DNA from: Aptenodytes patagonicus
Lineage: Eukaryota; Chordata; Aves; Sphenisciformes; Spheniscidae
Reading direction: 5' to 3'
DNA: 64,000 nt
Assembly: GCF_965638725.1 (NCBI RefSeq)
Contig: NC_134949.1
Span: forward strand, 41,134,151-41,198,150
Position numbers and translations under genes: made by a program. Each line of letters opens with the position of its first letter. Positions within the stretch are counted from its first letter, which is position 1. The notes under the pieces are model-generated. The model made no database searches and was not told the origin of the DNA. It was given only the letters and a program-made list of their open reading frames with translations. Positions 27,801 to 35,199 of this stretch are shown here, piece by piece.

Positions 27801-30800
27801 TTAATGAAAAAATACTTCTAAGAGCTGATGGGGATAAATTGGCTTTTTCAAAAAGGTTTGGACAGGGTCCTTCAGATGAGGCTCTTAAGTGAAGGTAGTA
27901 AGTGGAGAGTATCAGTTAACTTCAATGGAAAACAGTTTATGCTAGAAAAAATACCATTTGTGTGTGTGTCTGATTAGTTCCTTGATATTAGTTGTCAGAA
28001 GATCCAGTTAATCTTCATGATAAGGCCTCATGATCCCAAATAACATAATGTAAAACATCAAAATGTGGAAGTTACAATAATTCCAGGTTAATGAGATCCT
28101 TTTTTGATTGAGATGATCTTGGGATCAGATGGAGTAATTAAGATGAACTAATATTTTTGTTGAACGTTGTTTAATTCTTTGTTCCCAGAAAATTAAGTGT
28201 GTCAACAGTACAGATTTACTGTCTAAGATGCATTTAACAAGAGCACAGTATCCACTGAAAACTCCCAAACAAGAAAATAAATGTTCAGATGCGTGGAAGG
28301 AGTATTTTCTAGGACATAATGTCACATAGAGTTGTGCTGGGGAACAGAAGGGTAATGAAAAGAACAGGACTGAGATGCATAAAATTTGTACTATAATGAA
28401 AAATAATGTTGTTTCTGGTATAATGAAAAAATAATGTTGATGCTTTTATTTACTTTTTCCACTAATGAAAAAGGAGTCACATAAAGAGGAGGACCAATAA
28501 AACTGTCGAAAGTAAATCTTTTTTAGCTTTTTATCATCAGTTGATGGAATTTACTATCATAGAGTATTGAGGTGGTATTTTAACTGAAGAAGACTAAAAA
28601 GTTTATGAATAACATTCATAAATAAGGGAACAAAAATGTACAAAACCAAAAGAATTCTCGTATTCCAAGGGATAAAATGATAATGATTTTGGGGGAAAAA
28701 AAATATTCACCCATCATCTCATTTTCCCCCCTTAGTGTTGTCTTCTCAGTGTTTTTTTTTTTAAAGACTAATTTTTCTTTTAAATTTATGACAACAGTAT
28801 TTTTATTTATAGTTTATAGTCCCAAGCTAGCATGTTTTTATCACCTCTGCCTTAATGTGTGTATATGTGTGCATATAGAAAAGAAACACGCTATATTTCT
28901 AACGCAAGTATTTTTTTTCTGTCTTAGGAGGATGATGGAAATCTATTGATATACGGTAGTTTTGTAGTAAACATACATTATGATGTGCTAGAAGGAACCT
29001 ACAAGTACTCAATTTCTTTGCTAGGAGATACGGAATGGGAAAGGGCATATCTTGTTTTCCTTTTTAAAACAAACTAATTAAGGCATTATGTTGATGTCTT
29101 TATGTGAAAGCTAGTGTCACCTTTGTCACAGTTGAAGTCCAGCTTACAACAGTTTGTTTTGGTTTTTTTTTTTCCCCTGTTCGTAGCTATGCAGCTTCAT
29201 TGGTATCAGTGGAGTATCTATGTGGCACTTACAAAGGCAAGCTATAGGCACAGGAGACCATTTTCCCCTTGGTAATCAGTAGAGAGAAATGAACTGCTTT
29301 TAGGGTATTTCAGCCTGAGCAAAATTCATGTGCTATTTTGTAATAGCACATGAATTGAGGGAACCAATTTGAAGGCAATGTTACCCTGTGACGTATTCAC
29401 TTGCAGAGGATAGAATGGGAAGAGGGGGAGGTACCATCTGAGATTCCAGTCCCAAGTTCCAGGACTTCTGGGGCTTTTTCTCTCTAACCTGTGAATTTCA
29501 GGGTGTTCTTTTGGACCTCTGTTTCTGTATTCTGAGTTGCCTGAACCACTAAGGTAGCATCGGATGATACTTTTTCCCTGTTCCCACTGGCTTCATGACT
29601 TCCAGTGTTTTATCTCAGAAAAAGGAATGAAGAAGATTCTTCACTAGACCGGTTATTAGGCATTCACCTTAGAGATGGGAGATGCCAGTCCCCATCAGCT
29701 GAAGTAGAAGCTAAAACCACGTCCTCCCACTTACTGAGCAAGAGCCATAATAATCAGATTGTGGTAGAAAACGTGGGTGGTTATATCATCGCTACATGGT
29801 GCAGCAGGGTGTGCTAGGCAGTGCGTGCGCTAGAGAGGTGGCATTCCACCTTGTGTGGATACGTTGAGAGACATTGTGCAATTGCAGTTACTTGCAATGC
29901 TGTATGCAACACCTTTTTACAGAAAAATGAATGCAGGTTAAACTGCTCTGTCTGTGGGTGGGATTATTTGCAGTACATTTAAGCAGTGTGTCTCAGACTC
30001 AGCCCAGATAGCATACTGAGCCACTGCTTAGATGTCCCAAAATTGAGAGCAGATCAGTCCCTCCTTCGCACTGGAGGGACAGACAGTATTACCTGGTGAT
30101 ACTGGTAATACTGGTAAGCCAGGTCTTAATCTTTCCTTTGCACAGTGAGCTGCTTCATTCTCAAGATGGTGCAGGAAGACTGGGTAGAAAAAGAAGAATC
30201 TCAAAAGAAAAATTCTGTAACAAAATTACACAGCTAGCTCACACTTACCTCCAGTGTTATGCTAGTACAGCTCACATTGTATAAAACCAGCATGACCTAG
30301 TGATAAATTACATATATGCTAGTATTTGTTACGAATATTCATGGATGATGAGGTAGCACTAGAACAAACGAGTCCTTACTTGCATAGCTTTATCAGAAAG
30401 AAATAGGAGGAAAAGAATTATCACACTTAAGTGGTATATTTTTATATTCTTAATTTAAATGCCATTTTTCTTTCATCCTTTTCAAAGTGCTTTGTGATGC
30501 TGCTGTTACACATTTACATACATAAGCTTAAGTGCATGGTCTGCTCCAGACTTTGAAAGGTGTATCAAAAACGGTGGCAAAAAGTATGGAATTTTTTGCA
30601 GCTGGTATTAGCAGCTTGTGACAGCTGCTAATTTTCCTCAGAGAGGAGAGAATGTCTGTAGACATCCTTGTTAGTATTTTGGTTTTTTTTCCACTCTTGA
30701 AGCCAGATCCAGCTTCCACTGAAGTTATAGCTTGAAGCAAATATTTCTTAAAGTAGATATTCCAGCAGGATAGCATTAAACTGTAGATATGAAAGTTAAA

Positions 30801-33800
30801 TCTTCTGTTAATGTCTATAAAAAGGTAACTGTTATACAGTTCTATATTTTGGTTCGATTTCCCCCATATCCTGCAGTGTCATGTTTCAATCATCTATGTT
30901 CTGGTTTAGATTTAATGCCGAGAGGCAGCCTGTTGTCTGATACGCTTCATTAGTGATTGTTGTAGATGATTAATGGTATGCGTACCATGAGAATTTGAGT
31001 GTACTGGAAATGTGTAGGCAGTAGTTTGCTCTCTGTGCAAACTTGATGTTAAACCAAACCCATGTACAGCTGTCAGTATCTCCTTCTTACAAAGTAGGAT
31101 TAAAAAACCCCACAACAGTAGCGTGTAGACAGACTGTATTTAGTAGACTATAGGTGTTTTTGTATGATTGTTATTGTTTATCAGCCCAATTACATTCCAG
31201 CCCTTTTCCTGGAGTGAGAGAATGCTTTAACAGAATATTGGATACCTGAAAAAGAGACGAAATTTAATTCTGGACTGAGTGAACTGAATCTTAATTGAAA
31301 CATTCAAGATTAATTGCACTTTACTTTGGGTGAACTTGGTTTGGATATCTTTCAGATTTATGCAATTCTGTTTACGGGCTGCATGTACTAGTGATAAAAG
31401 TTCAAGTATAAGTAAGCTCTTGTTGAGCTTTAAGGCTGTCTTCTATCAATAATGAAGCAAGAAAATTTTTACTAGTGAAGTAAGACTGAATCTTCATGAG
31501 CCTGCTTTTTTTTTTTAACCTGCCTTTTTTGAGAGTCAATCCATTGACTTAGATCCCTTCATCTGTTTGTCAGAGTAATTTATGCAAACAATTTTTTGTT
31601 TTCTTCCTTTTTTTGTTGTCCAAACTGTTCTCCAGCTTTCTGCCCACCATGCACATTCTCTTCAAATAATTTTTTTTAAGATTTGACTCTCATGAACATG
31701 CTAAAATAACACATTAATACTGAGGTTGCACATTTCAATCCCAGTGACCTCAAGAATGAATATCTGTGGCCTCCGTGGGACCACAAGCCAATGTGTCTCC
31801 AGTCAGAAAGTAACACCCACCCCACCCCACCACCTGCGTGTACATGTATTTGGGCTCTTGTAGTGGGGGGATTGGGAACAACTTTAGCACCTTATTTATA
31901 ACCGTTAGAACCTTTTGGAGGGATTGCCGAGCATGACATACTTCTACCAATTCACACTTAATGCAGACAGACTAAGCCACACAAATAATTTGTTAGTTTT
32001 AATTACTTCCGTGTAGTTAGTAATTTTGAGTAGGAGAATTTCACATGAGCTGAGGCAGAACACACACATTCACAAGACACAAGCTCGGGCAGCTTAATAG
32101 CATTATAGTGGACAACCTGGTAGACACAGAAGTCTTAAAGAACCAGATAAGCATTTGGTGACTCAGACTTGCAGTTGTCACTAATTGGCCAGAAGAAAAA
32201 TTTCAAATAATTGTGCAAATACTTAGTTGCCTTCAAAAATAGCTTATTATTAGTTAGGCCACTCGGCTTGAGGTCTTACTTATTTTCCAAGACTGCTTTT
32301 CTTTTCAGAGGAAAAGCATAAGCATTTCAAAAGTGGTTTTCATATTTTAACAGGTCATGTGGACGGAATTGCCTTGCCAGAATTTTCATCTTCTCCTTTG
32401 TTGTGCTATCTTAGAATCTGAAAAACAGCAAATAATGGACAAGCACTATGGCTTTAATGAAATATTAAAGGTACTGAACTCTTACGCATTATCTGAATAT
32501 TAATTAACTTTTTGGAGTTAATGCAATATGTTTGTATTTCATGTTGGGGGGAGGAAAAGGTGTGTACTATCTTCTGAAGGGTTAAATGTGAACTGAATGT
32601 CTATCCTCCATGCTTTCAGAATGGTTTATTTGATGTCTCTGTTTAGTGATAAGATCGTTAACAGATGGAGAACGGTTCTCCCCCTTAGAGTACTGCTTAG
32701 TATGTTTAATCTTAATTTTTGCTTTTTCTTCTATAATCTTGTTCTCTCTTTGAAAATGTGAGCTGGGGGGTACCTAGGAGGGCTACATAGTTTGTCACAT
32801 TTGGAAGTACCATGGATTCCTCTTGCAGATCTTGGATACCAGTGAAAGCTAGCTGTTGCATACGACATTTTTCAGTACCCATTTGTCAAAGCAAATAGAG
32901 CATGTTTAGCATTTCATAGCTTAAGGAGCAAGCTTATAAGTTGATACTTATTAGCAGTGCAGTACAGTATTAGTGTATTTTACAATAAAGCATATTTACC
33001 ATTTATCACACTTACTATTCTTTGTGAATATATTTTTAGCATATCAATGAACTGTCTATGAAAATTGATGTGGAATATATACTCTGCAAAGCAGAAGCAA
33101 TTTCTATGCAGATGATGAATTGCAAGGTAAAGATACTTTGAATATATCTACCGTGAGCATTTATAGACAGTGAAAGTATGTAGTTGGCTGTAAGTGTACA
33201 TGTATGACTTGCGAAATAACTAAATGCCTGGGTGTGATAAAGGATGTGCTGTATCTATACAGCACCTATATTCTAAAAGTCTGTAAGCAAGAGTCAGTAA
33301 TTTTATAGAGTAATATTGTTCACTGGGGGAAAGCTGGACTGTGCCTTTTGGTCATGATTTCTTAACTCTTACTAGATAACCTCAGAACTGGTAATTTGAC
33401 ATTCAGTGTGCTCTAGAAAAATGAGGTGAAAGGTGCATCGCACTGAAAGCATACCAGACCTATTAGGCAGGAACTAATGGTTCACTCAATAAAACTAATT
33501 TCAATAACATGAAGTGTAATTATAATAGTTGTTTAGACTTTTATTTTTGTGATGAAGATTATATTGTTAATCAGGAATTGATTCCTGAGCCTGTCCCCTT
33601 TGCTGTCTTTTCGAAAAGCAGATACAGAAAATGGTAACTTTAATGGAACTAATGCTGAGAGAGATGCTTTCGGTACAGCTAAATTCCGAGGAATGATTAC
33701 TTACTGGGGGTGGGGGAAGGACTCGGCGGGGACCTTGTTGTTAACTTTTTTCATTTAATTACAGTGATTTTTAATATTCCCCTGCCCCCGCCTCCTCCTT

Positions 33801-34012
33801 TCTAGGAATTGCCTCAAGCAGTTGGTGAGATCCTGGGGACAGAAGGCAGTTCAGTAACACCAGATTCAGATACTGGAGAGGATGAAGGTGGAGCTGTGTT
33901 GAGTTGTCCGACGTCATTGTATCAGAGTATCTCAACACCTGTAATTGCTGCCAATGGAACAGGAGACGGCACCCAACAGATGTCTGACACGCAGAGCCTG
34001 ACACCTGCGTAA
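187..34012 (+). CDS. TBC1D15: TBC1D15, Rab GTPase-activating protein, complete 17-exon coding region
   Basis: The spliced coding exons (each listed separately) give 667 residues in one open frame, from ATG at 187 to TAA at 34010-34012. TBC1D15 is known as a GTPase-activating protein for RAB7A. It is recruited to mitochondria through FIS1 and affects mitophagy and lysosome shape. The first ~280 residues match the N-terminal TBC1D15/17-type domain (early motifs YEQEGV and VDWRPLD), and the TBC domain runs from about 326 to 540. Both catalytic signatures are intact: IxxDxxR as I392-E-K-D395-V-N-R398 (arginine finger) and YxQ as Y433-V-Q435 in GYVQGMSDLLS. The C-terminus ends in LTPA, as in mammals. 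All splice sites are GT-AG and all phases agree. As I recall, the mammalian long form has 691 residues and a form lacking a 17-residue cassette has 674; this bird gene resembles the short form. The window contains no in-frame start further upstream. Family assignment is very secure. Confidence 0.97.
211..8181 (+). other. TBC1D15: TBC1D15 intron 1 (about 8 kb)
   Basis: The CpG island fills its first ~600 bases and the rest is AT-rich. It contains a poly-T tract near 2693-2711 and a short CR1 3' end near 6925-6975. Open frames in it are short and unrelated to known proteins. I see no other gene in it. Confidence 0.8.
6925..6975 (+). repeat. CR1 retroposon 3'-end fragment
   Basis: The stretch reads like the CR1 3' tail: 'GTGACCTCTAGAGGTCTCTT', then CCAAGT and a diverged TTTCTGTGATT octamer. 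It lies in the sense orientation. It is short and old, so the exact borders are uncertain. Confidence 0.55.
8182..8280 (+). CDS. TBC1D15: TBC1D15 coding exon 2
   Basis: Encodes residues 9-41, starting VVYEQEGVFIHSSCGK and ending RVIEK. This is the highly conserved start of the N-terminal domain. The acceptor is TTATAG and the donor GTATTT. It is 99 bases, phase 0 at both ends. Confidence 0.96.
8423..8447. repeat. (TA)n(TG)n microsatellite
   Basis: A short run of alternating TA followed by TG dinucleotides in TBC1D15 intron 2. It is probably length-variable between individuals. Confidence 0.8.
8535..8609 (+). CDS. TBC1D15: TBC1D15 coding exon 3
   Basis: Encodes residues 42-66, ENEVIVDWRPLDDTLD then TSNILCAGK. 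It matches the mammalian VIVDWRPLDD segment. The acceptor is TTGTAG and the donor GTATGT. It is 75 bases, phase 0. The following intron (8610-9354) holds nothing I recognise. Confidence 0.96.
9355..9493 (+). CDS. TBC1D15: TBC1D15 coding exon 4
   Basis: Encodes residues 67-112 and the first base of codon 113. It includes DSSSVVEWTQTPKEK and SYEAEWDMVTTVSFKKKPHS, both close to mammalian TBC1D15. The acceptor is CCTCAG and the donor GTACTT. The following intron (9494-11098) shows an A-run near 10027 and no gene. Confidence 0.96.
11099..11309 (+). CDS. TBC1D15: TBC1D15 coding exon 5
   Basis: Encodes residues 113-182 and two bases of codon 183. It contains KWSFLFSLTDLKSIKQNKEG and MGWSYLVFCLKDDVKLPALH, the most conserved block of the N-terminal domain. 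It is 211 bases; the acceptor is TTTAAG and the donor GTAAGT. Confidence 0.97.
11310..16525 (+). other. TBC1D15: TBC1D15 intron 5 (5.2 kb)
   Basis: AT-rich intron. It holds a compound TA/TG/CA microsatellite at about 13239-13292 and a 169-codon antisense open frame (12158-12667) that resembles no protein I know. No exon-like conservation was recognised. Confidence 0.75.
13239..13292. repeat. Palindromic TA/TG/CA microsatellite
   Basis: Runs of AT, then GT, then AC, then AT and AC again. The core at 13253-13270, GTGTGTGTATACACACAC, is perfectly self-complementary, so the tract could extrude a hairpin or adopt Z-DNA. It lies in TBC1D15 intron 5. Confidence 0.9.
16526..16628 (+). CDS. TBC1D15: TBC1D15 coding exon 6
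   Basis: Encodes the end of codon 183 and residues 184-217. It contains SPQDKRILLVNSQNKSLSQS and ends YGLLQ. The acceptor is TTGCAG and the donor GTATGT, leaving phase 0. In mammals, as I recall, a 17-residue cassette can follow here; in this gene the reading joins directly to exon 7. Confidence 0.97.
17289..17340 (+). pseudogene. TBC1D15: Possible decayed TBC1D15 cassette exon
   Basis: It sits in intron 6, exactly where the mammalian 17-residue cassette (as I remember it, ending WAIHHWK) would lie. The bases TTGTGGCATTAATCACTGG followed by AAA and a usable GTAAAC donor resemble the cassette end but lack two bases. Read from the preceding exon, the stretch quickly meets a TAA. A plausible acceptor (CTATGAAG) precedes it. 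It is about 52 bases against 51 in mammals. The comparison is from memory, so this is inference. Confidence 0.45.
17609..17806 (+). CDS. TBC1D15: TBC1D15 coding exon 7
   Basis: Encodes residues 218-283: KLKKDPYTVTMGRFSKVTNY, then a serine- and proline-rich linker with RRPPSEMADFLNDAIPGLKI and ending EVITR. It is 198 bases, phase 0. The acceptor is ACACAG and the donor GTGAGT. It bridges the N-terminal domain and the TBC domain. Intron 7 (17807-19335) shows no other gene. Confidence 0.97.
19336..19464 (+). CDS. TBC1D15: TBC1D15 coding exon 8
   Basis: Encodes residues 284-326: IDLGKQPEVSRREPVS, then AEEWAKNMDSEGRILNVDY and IKRLIFKG, the entry to the TBC domain. The acceptor is TTTCAG and the donor GTAACT. 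It is 129 bases, phase 0. Confidence 0.97.
19465..21338 (+). other. TBC1D15: TBC1D15 intron 8 (1.9 kb)
   Basis: AT-rich intron with a poly-A tract near 20467-20483. I recognised no exon, RNA gene or mobile element. Confidence 0.7.
21339..21442 (+). CDS. TBC1D15: TBC1D15 coding exon 9
   Basis: Encodes residues 327-360 and two bases of codon 361: GLCHTLRKEAWKFLLGYFPW, then NSTKEERANLQKRK. This is the first helix pair of the TBC domain, with the typical R-x-x-x-W-x-x-L-L-G pattern. The acceptor is CCCTAG and the donor GTGAGT. Confidence 0.97.
21740..21834 (+). CDS. TBC1D15: TBC1D15 coding exon 10
   Basis: Encodes the end of codon 361 through residue 392 and one base of codon 393: DEYFRMKLQWKSVSEEQEKR, then NSRLRDYRSLI. 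It ends on the isoleucine that opens the IxxDxxR catalytic motif. The acceptor is TTTCAG and the donor GTAAAT. Confidence 0.97.
22136..22160. repeat. Perfect 11-bp inverted repeat
   Basis: GAATGTCATTA and its exact reverse complement TAATGACATTC are separated by AAA in TBC1D15 intron 10 (21835-23268). No known family is recognised. It may be chance in AT-rich DNA. Confidence 0.7.
23269..23385 (+). CDS. TBC1D15: TBC1D15 coding exon 11
   Basis: Encodes residues 393-431 and one base of codon 432. It carries EKDVNRTDR with the catalytic arginine finger R398, then FYEGEDNPGLILLHDILMTY and CMYDFDL. The acceptor is TCTTAG and the donor GTAAGT. It is 117 bases. Confidence 0.98.
23386..26202 (+). other. 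TBC1D15: TBC1D15 intron 11 (2.8 kb)
   Basis: AT-rich intron. Its 3' end is an unusually C-rich pyrimidine tract (about 26170-26200, two C-runs then T-rich) directly before the exon 12 acceptor. No other feature was recognised. Confidence 0.7.
26203..26303 (+). CDS. TBC1D15: TBC1D15 coding exon 12
   Basis: Encodes residues 432-465: GYVQGMSDLLSPVLYVMENE, then VDAFWCFVSYMDQM. It holds the second catalytic motif YxQ (Y433-V-Q435), the glutamine finger of TBC-type GAPs. The acceptor is GTCAAG and the donor GTAAAA. Confidence 0.98.
27030..27129 (+). CDS. TBC1D15: TBC1D15 coding exon 13
   Basis: Encodes residues 466-498 and one base of codon 499: HQNFEEQMQGMKTQLIQLST, then LLRLLDSGFCSYL. It is nearly identical to the mammalian protein. 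The acceptor is ATCCAG and the donor GTAGGT. Confidence 0.97.
27368..27398. mobile_element. LTR footprint: fused LTR ends with 5-bp target duplication
   Basis: Between two copies of GGCTA (27368-27372 and 27394-27398) lie 21 bases that begin TGTCGTGGTTTAACC and end ACCAGGACA. From memory, these are the two ends of a common bird ERVL-type LTR, overlapping in ACC. The interior of the LTR is gone. Flanking duplication and TG...CA ends are seen directly; the family assignment is recalled. Confidence 0.55.
27452..27466. repeat. Poly-C homopolymer
   Basis: A run of about 15 C residues in TBC1D15 intron 13 (27130-27517), roughly 50 bases before the exon 14 acceptor. The exact length may be affected by sequencing. 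Confidence 0.85.
27518..27615 (+). CDS. TBC1D15: TBC1D15 coding exon 14
   Basis: Encodes residues 499-531: ESQDSGYLYFCFRWLLIRFK, then REFSFQDILRLWE. It is the late TBC-domain helix pair with the typical FCFRWLL...F pattern. The acceptor is TCCTAG and the donor GTAAGA. Confidence 0.98.
27616..32353 (+). other. TBC1D15: TBC1D15 intron 14 (4.7 kb)
   Basis: AT-rich intron. It contains a direct near-duplicate of about 21 bases (TATAATGAAAAATAATGTTG at about 28393 and again, with one extra A, at about 28420). It also holds a perfect 15-bp hairpin at 29323-29356 and a small TACTGGTAA-type repeat near 30091-30117. No gene or exon was recognised. Confidence 0.7.
29323..29356. repeat. Perfect 15-bp inverted repeat, 4-base loop
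   Basis: AATTCATGTGCTATT is followed by TTGT and then the exact complement AATAGCACATGAATT. It is the longest perfect short-loop hairpin I noticed in the window and lies in TBC1D15 intron 14. The function is unknown. Confidence 0.85.
32354..32470 (+). CDS. TBC1D15: TBC1D15 coding exon 15
   Basis: Encodes residues 532-570: VMWTELPCQNFHLLLCCAIL, then ESEKQQIMDKHYGFNEILK. It closes the TBC domain. The acceptor is AACAG and the donor GTACTG. It is 117 bases, phase 0. Intron 15 (32471-33039) shows nothing notable. Confidence 0.98.
33040..33126 (+). CDS. TBC1D15: TBC1D15 coding exon 16
   Basis: Encodes residues 571-599: HINELSMKIDVEYILCKAEA, then ISMQMMNCK. The acceptor is TTTTAG and the donor GTAAAG. 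It is 87 bases, phase 0. Intron 16 (33127-33805) shows nothing notable. Confidence 0.97.
33806..34012 (+). CDS. TBC1D15: TBC1D15 coding exon 17 and stop
   Basis: Encodes residues 600-667: ELPQAVGEILGTEGSSVTPD, an acidic stretch DSDTGEDEGG, then a serine/threonine-rich tail ending SLTPA and TAA. The acidic-then-polar tail matches mammalian TBC1D15 in layout but is less conserved than the TBC domain. Confidence 0.97.
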   Translation, partial: ELPQAVGEILGTEGSSVTPDSDTGEDEGGAVLSCPTSLYQSISTPVIAANGTGDGTQQMSDTQSLTPA

Positions 34013-34142
34013 TTACAGTTGGTTAAACTGAAGAAAGACTTTTACTGAGCACGTTTTTTTCAAGCACTTGAGATGGATATTTAAATTTGGTGTTGATTAA
34101 GCTTTAAGGTTGGAAAGAAAATCTGTACTGTAATGCTCTTGC

Positions 34143-34148
34143 ATTAAA
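34143..34148 (+). terminator. TBC1D15: Candidate proximal polyadenylation signal ATTAAA
   Basis: The common variant signal ATTAAA lies about 130 bases after the stop codon and could give a short 3' UTR. Confidence 0.4.
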
Positions 34149-34629
34149 GCTTTACAACATGACTCAACTTAACTATTTTTGTAGTTTCTTCTACCAAAAT
34201 AGCCTTTTGTTTTCAATAACATTCCTTAATATTTTTGTAGCCAAGTGCATTTTCTTTTTGCTGGTGAACTGGAAATGGATGGTGATTAAGAGTGAATTTG
34301 AAAATTCTGCATTTGCTGAGCTTTCACACGTATTGATCTAAGACAGTGTGAGCTCTTTGATTTGAGCAGATTCACAATAGGCCAGCTGAAGCTGCTGTAC
34401 AAAATTTTCAAGCTGAAGAGATGCTGATGTGTTAAAGAAGGATCGTTTTGTAAATGAATGGGTTTTCCCTATCTCAAATGTTTACAAAAATACTTCTAAG
34501 TATTTGTTGCTGGTTGAATGTAGATTTGAAATGGACATTTATACTTACACAGTTTAATGTCCAAATACTGAATTTTGTGTAATTGGGAGTGGACGAACAG
34601 TATATTTTTACATTAACATATCTTCACTT

Positions 34630-34679
34630 TATATATGCATATATATATATATATTTACACACACACACTATATACACAA
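34630..34679. repeat. TA/CA microsatellite in 3' UTR
   Basis: An alternating TA tract followed by ACACAC and TATACAC, inside the likely long 3' UTR of TBC1D15. Confidence 0.85.
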
Positions 34680-34723
34680 ATGTTTGTGAATACTAAAAAG
34701 GATAGTCATATTTTCAATATCTG

Positions 34724-34729
34724 AATAAA
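34724..34729 (+). terminator. TBC1D15: Candidate polyadenylation signal AATAAA
   Basis: A canonical AATAAA about 710 bases after the stop, followed within 30 bases by T/G-rich sequence. Confidence 0.5.
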
Positions 34730-35160
34730 CTTGACTGTTCATTCATATGAATCAGTTTGACCAAATTAATGCACAGCTCCAACTTGGGCTCTTTTTCAAC
34801 ACTTTTCTAACTGAAGGTAACTTTCATGTGAATACATTCAGTCCTACACTTGAGGTAATTTTGCAATTGATTTCTTGCAAACTTTACTGATGTTTATCTT
34901 TGCTAATATATTAACTGATCAATTAACTACTTACACTTTTTATGGCAAGATTATTTGGAGAATTAATAAGCAGGTTATAAAAAAACCCACCCAAACCACA
35001 GCCGAAATAGTAATCACAATTAACATTAATGCATTTTTTTGTATATGCAAAAGGCAGTGTGAGTTTAATCCATGCCATGCTGATGTCCTTTGACGTTATG
35101 TGAAATTTAACATAACTGATTCAGTGTATTCATTATTTGGTAACTATTGTACATATATAA

Positions 35161-35166
35161 AATAAA
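35161..35166 (+). terminator. TBC1D15: Candidate distal polyadenylation signal AATAAA
   Basis: A canonical AATAAA about 1.15 kb after the stop, followed by TTTAGTGTTTTTAATT. It is plausibly the end of the longest TBC1D15 transcript. Confidence 0.45.
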
Positions 35167-35199
35167 AATCAAAGCTGATTTAGTGTTTTTAATTAAATC

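Larger units (their letters stand above)
34013..35180 (+). other. TBC1D15: TBC1D15 3' UTR
   Basis: AT-rich sequence after the stop with candidate polyadenylation signals ATTAAA (34143-34148), AATAAA (34724-34729) and AATAAA (35161-35166). This suggests transcripts with 3' ends at roughly 34165, 34750 and 35185. It includes a TA/CA microsatellite at about 34630-34679. The true end cannot be fixed without transcript data. Confidence 0.65.
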
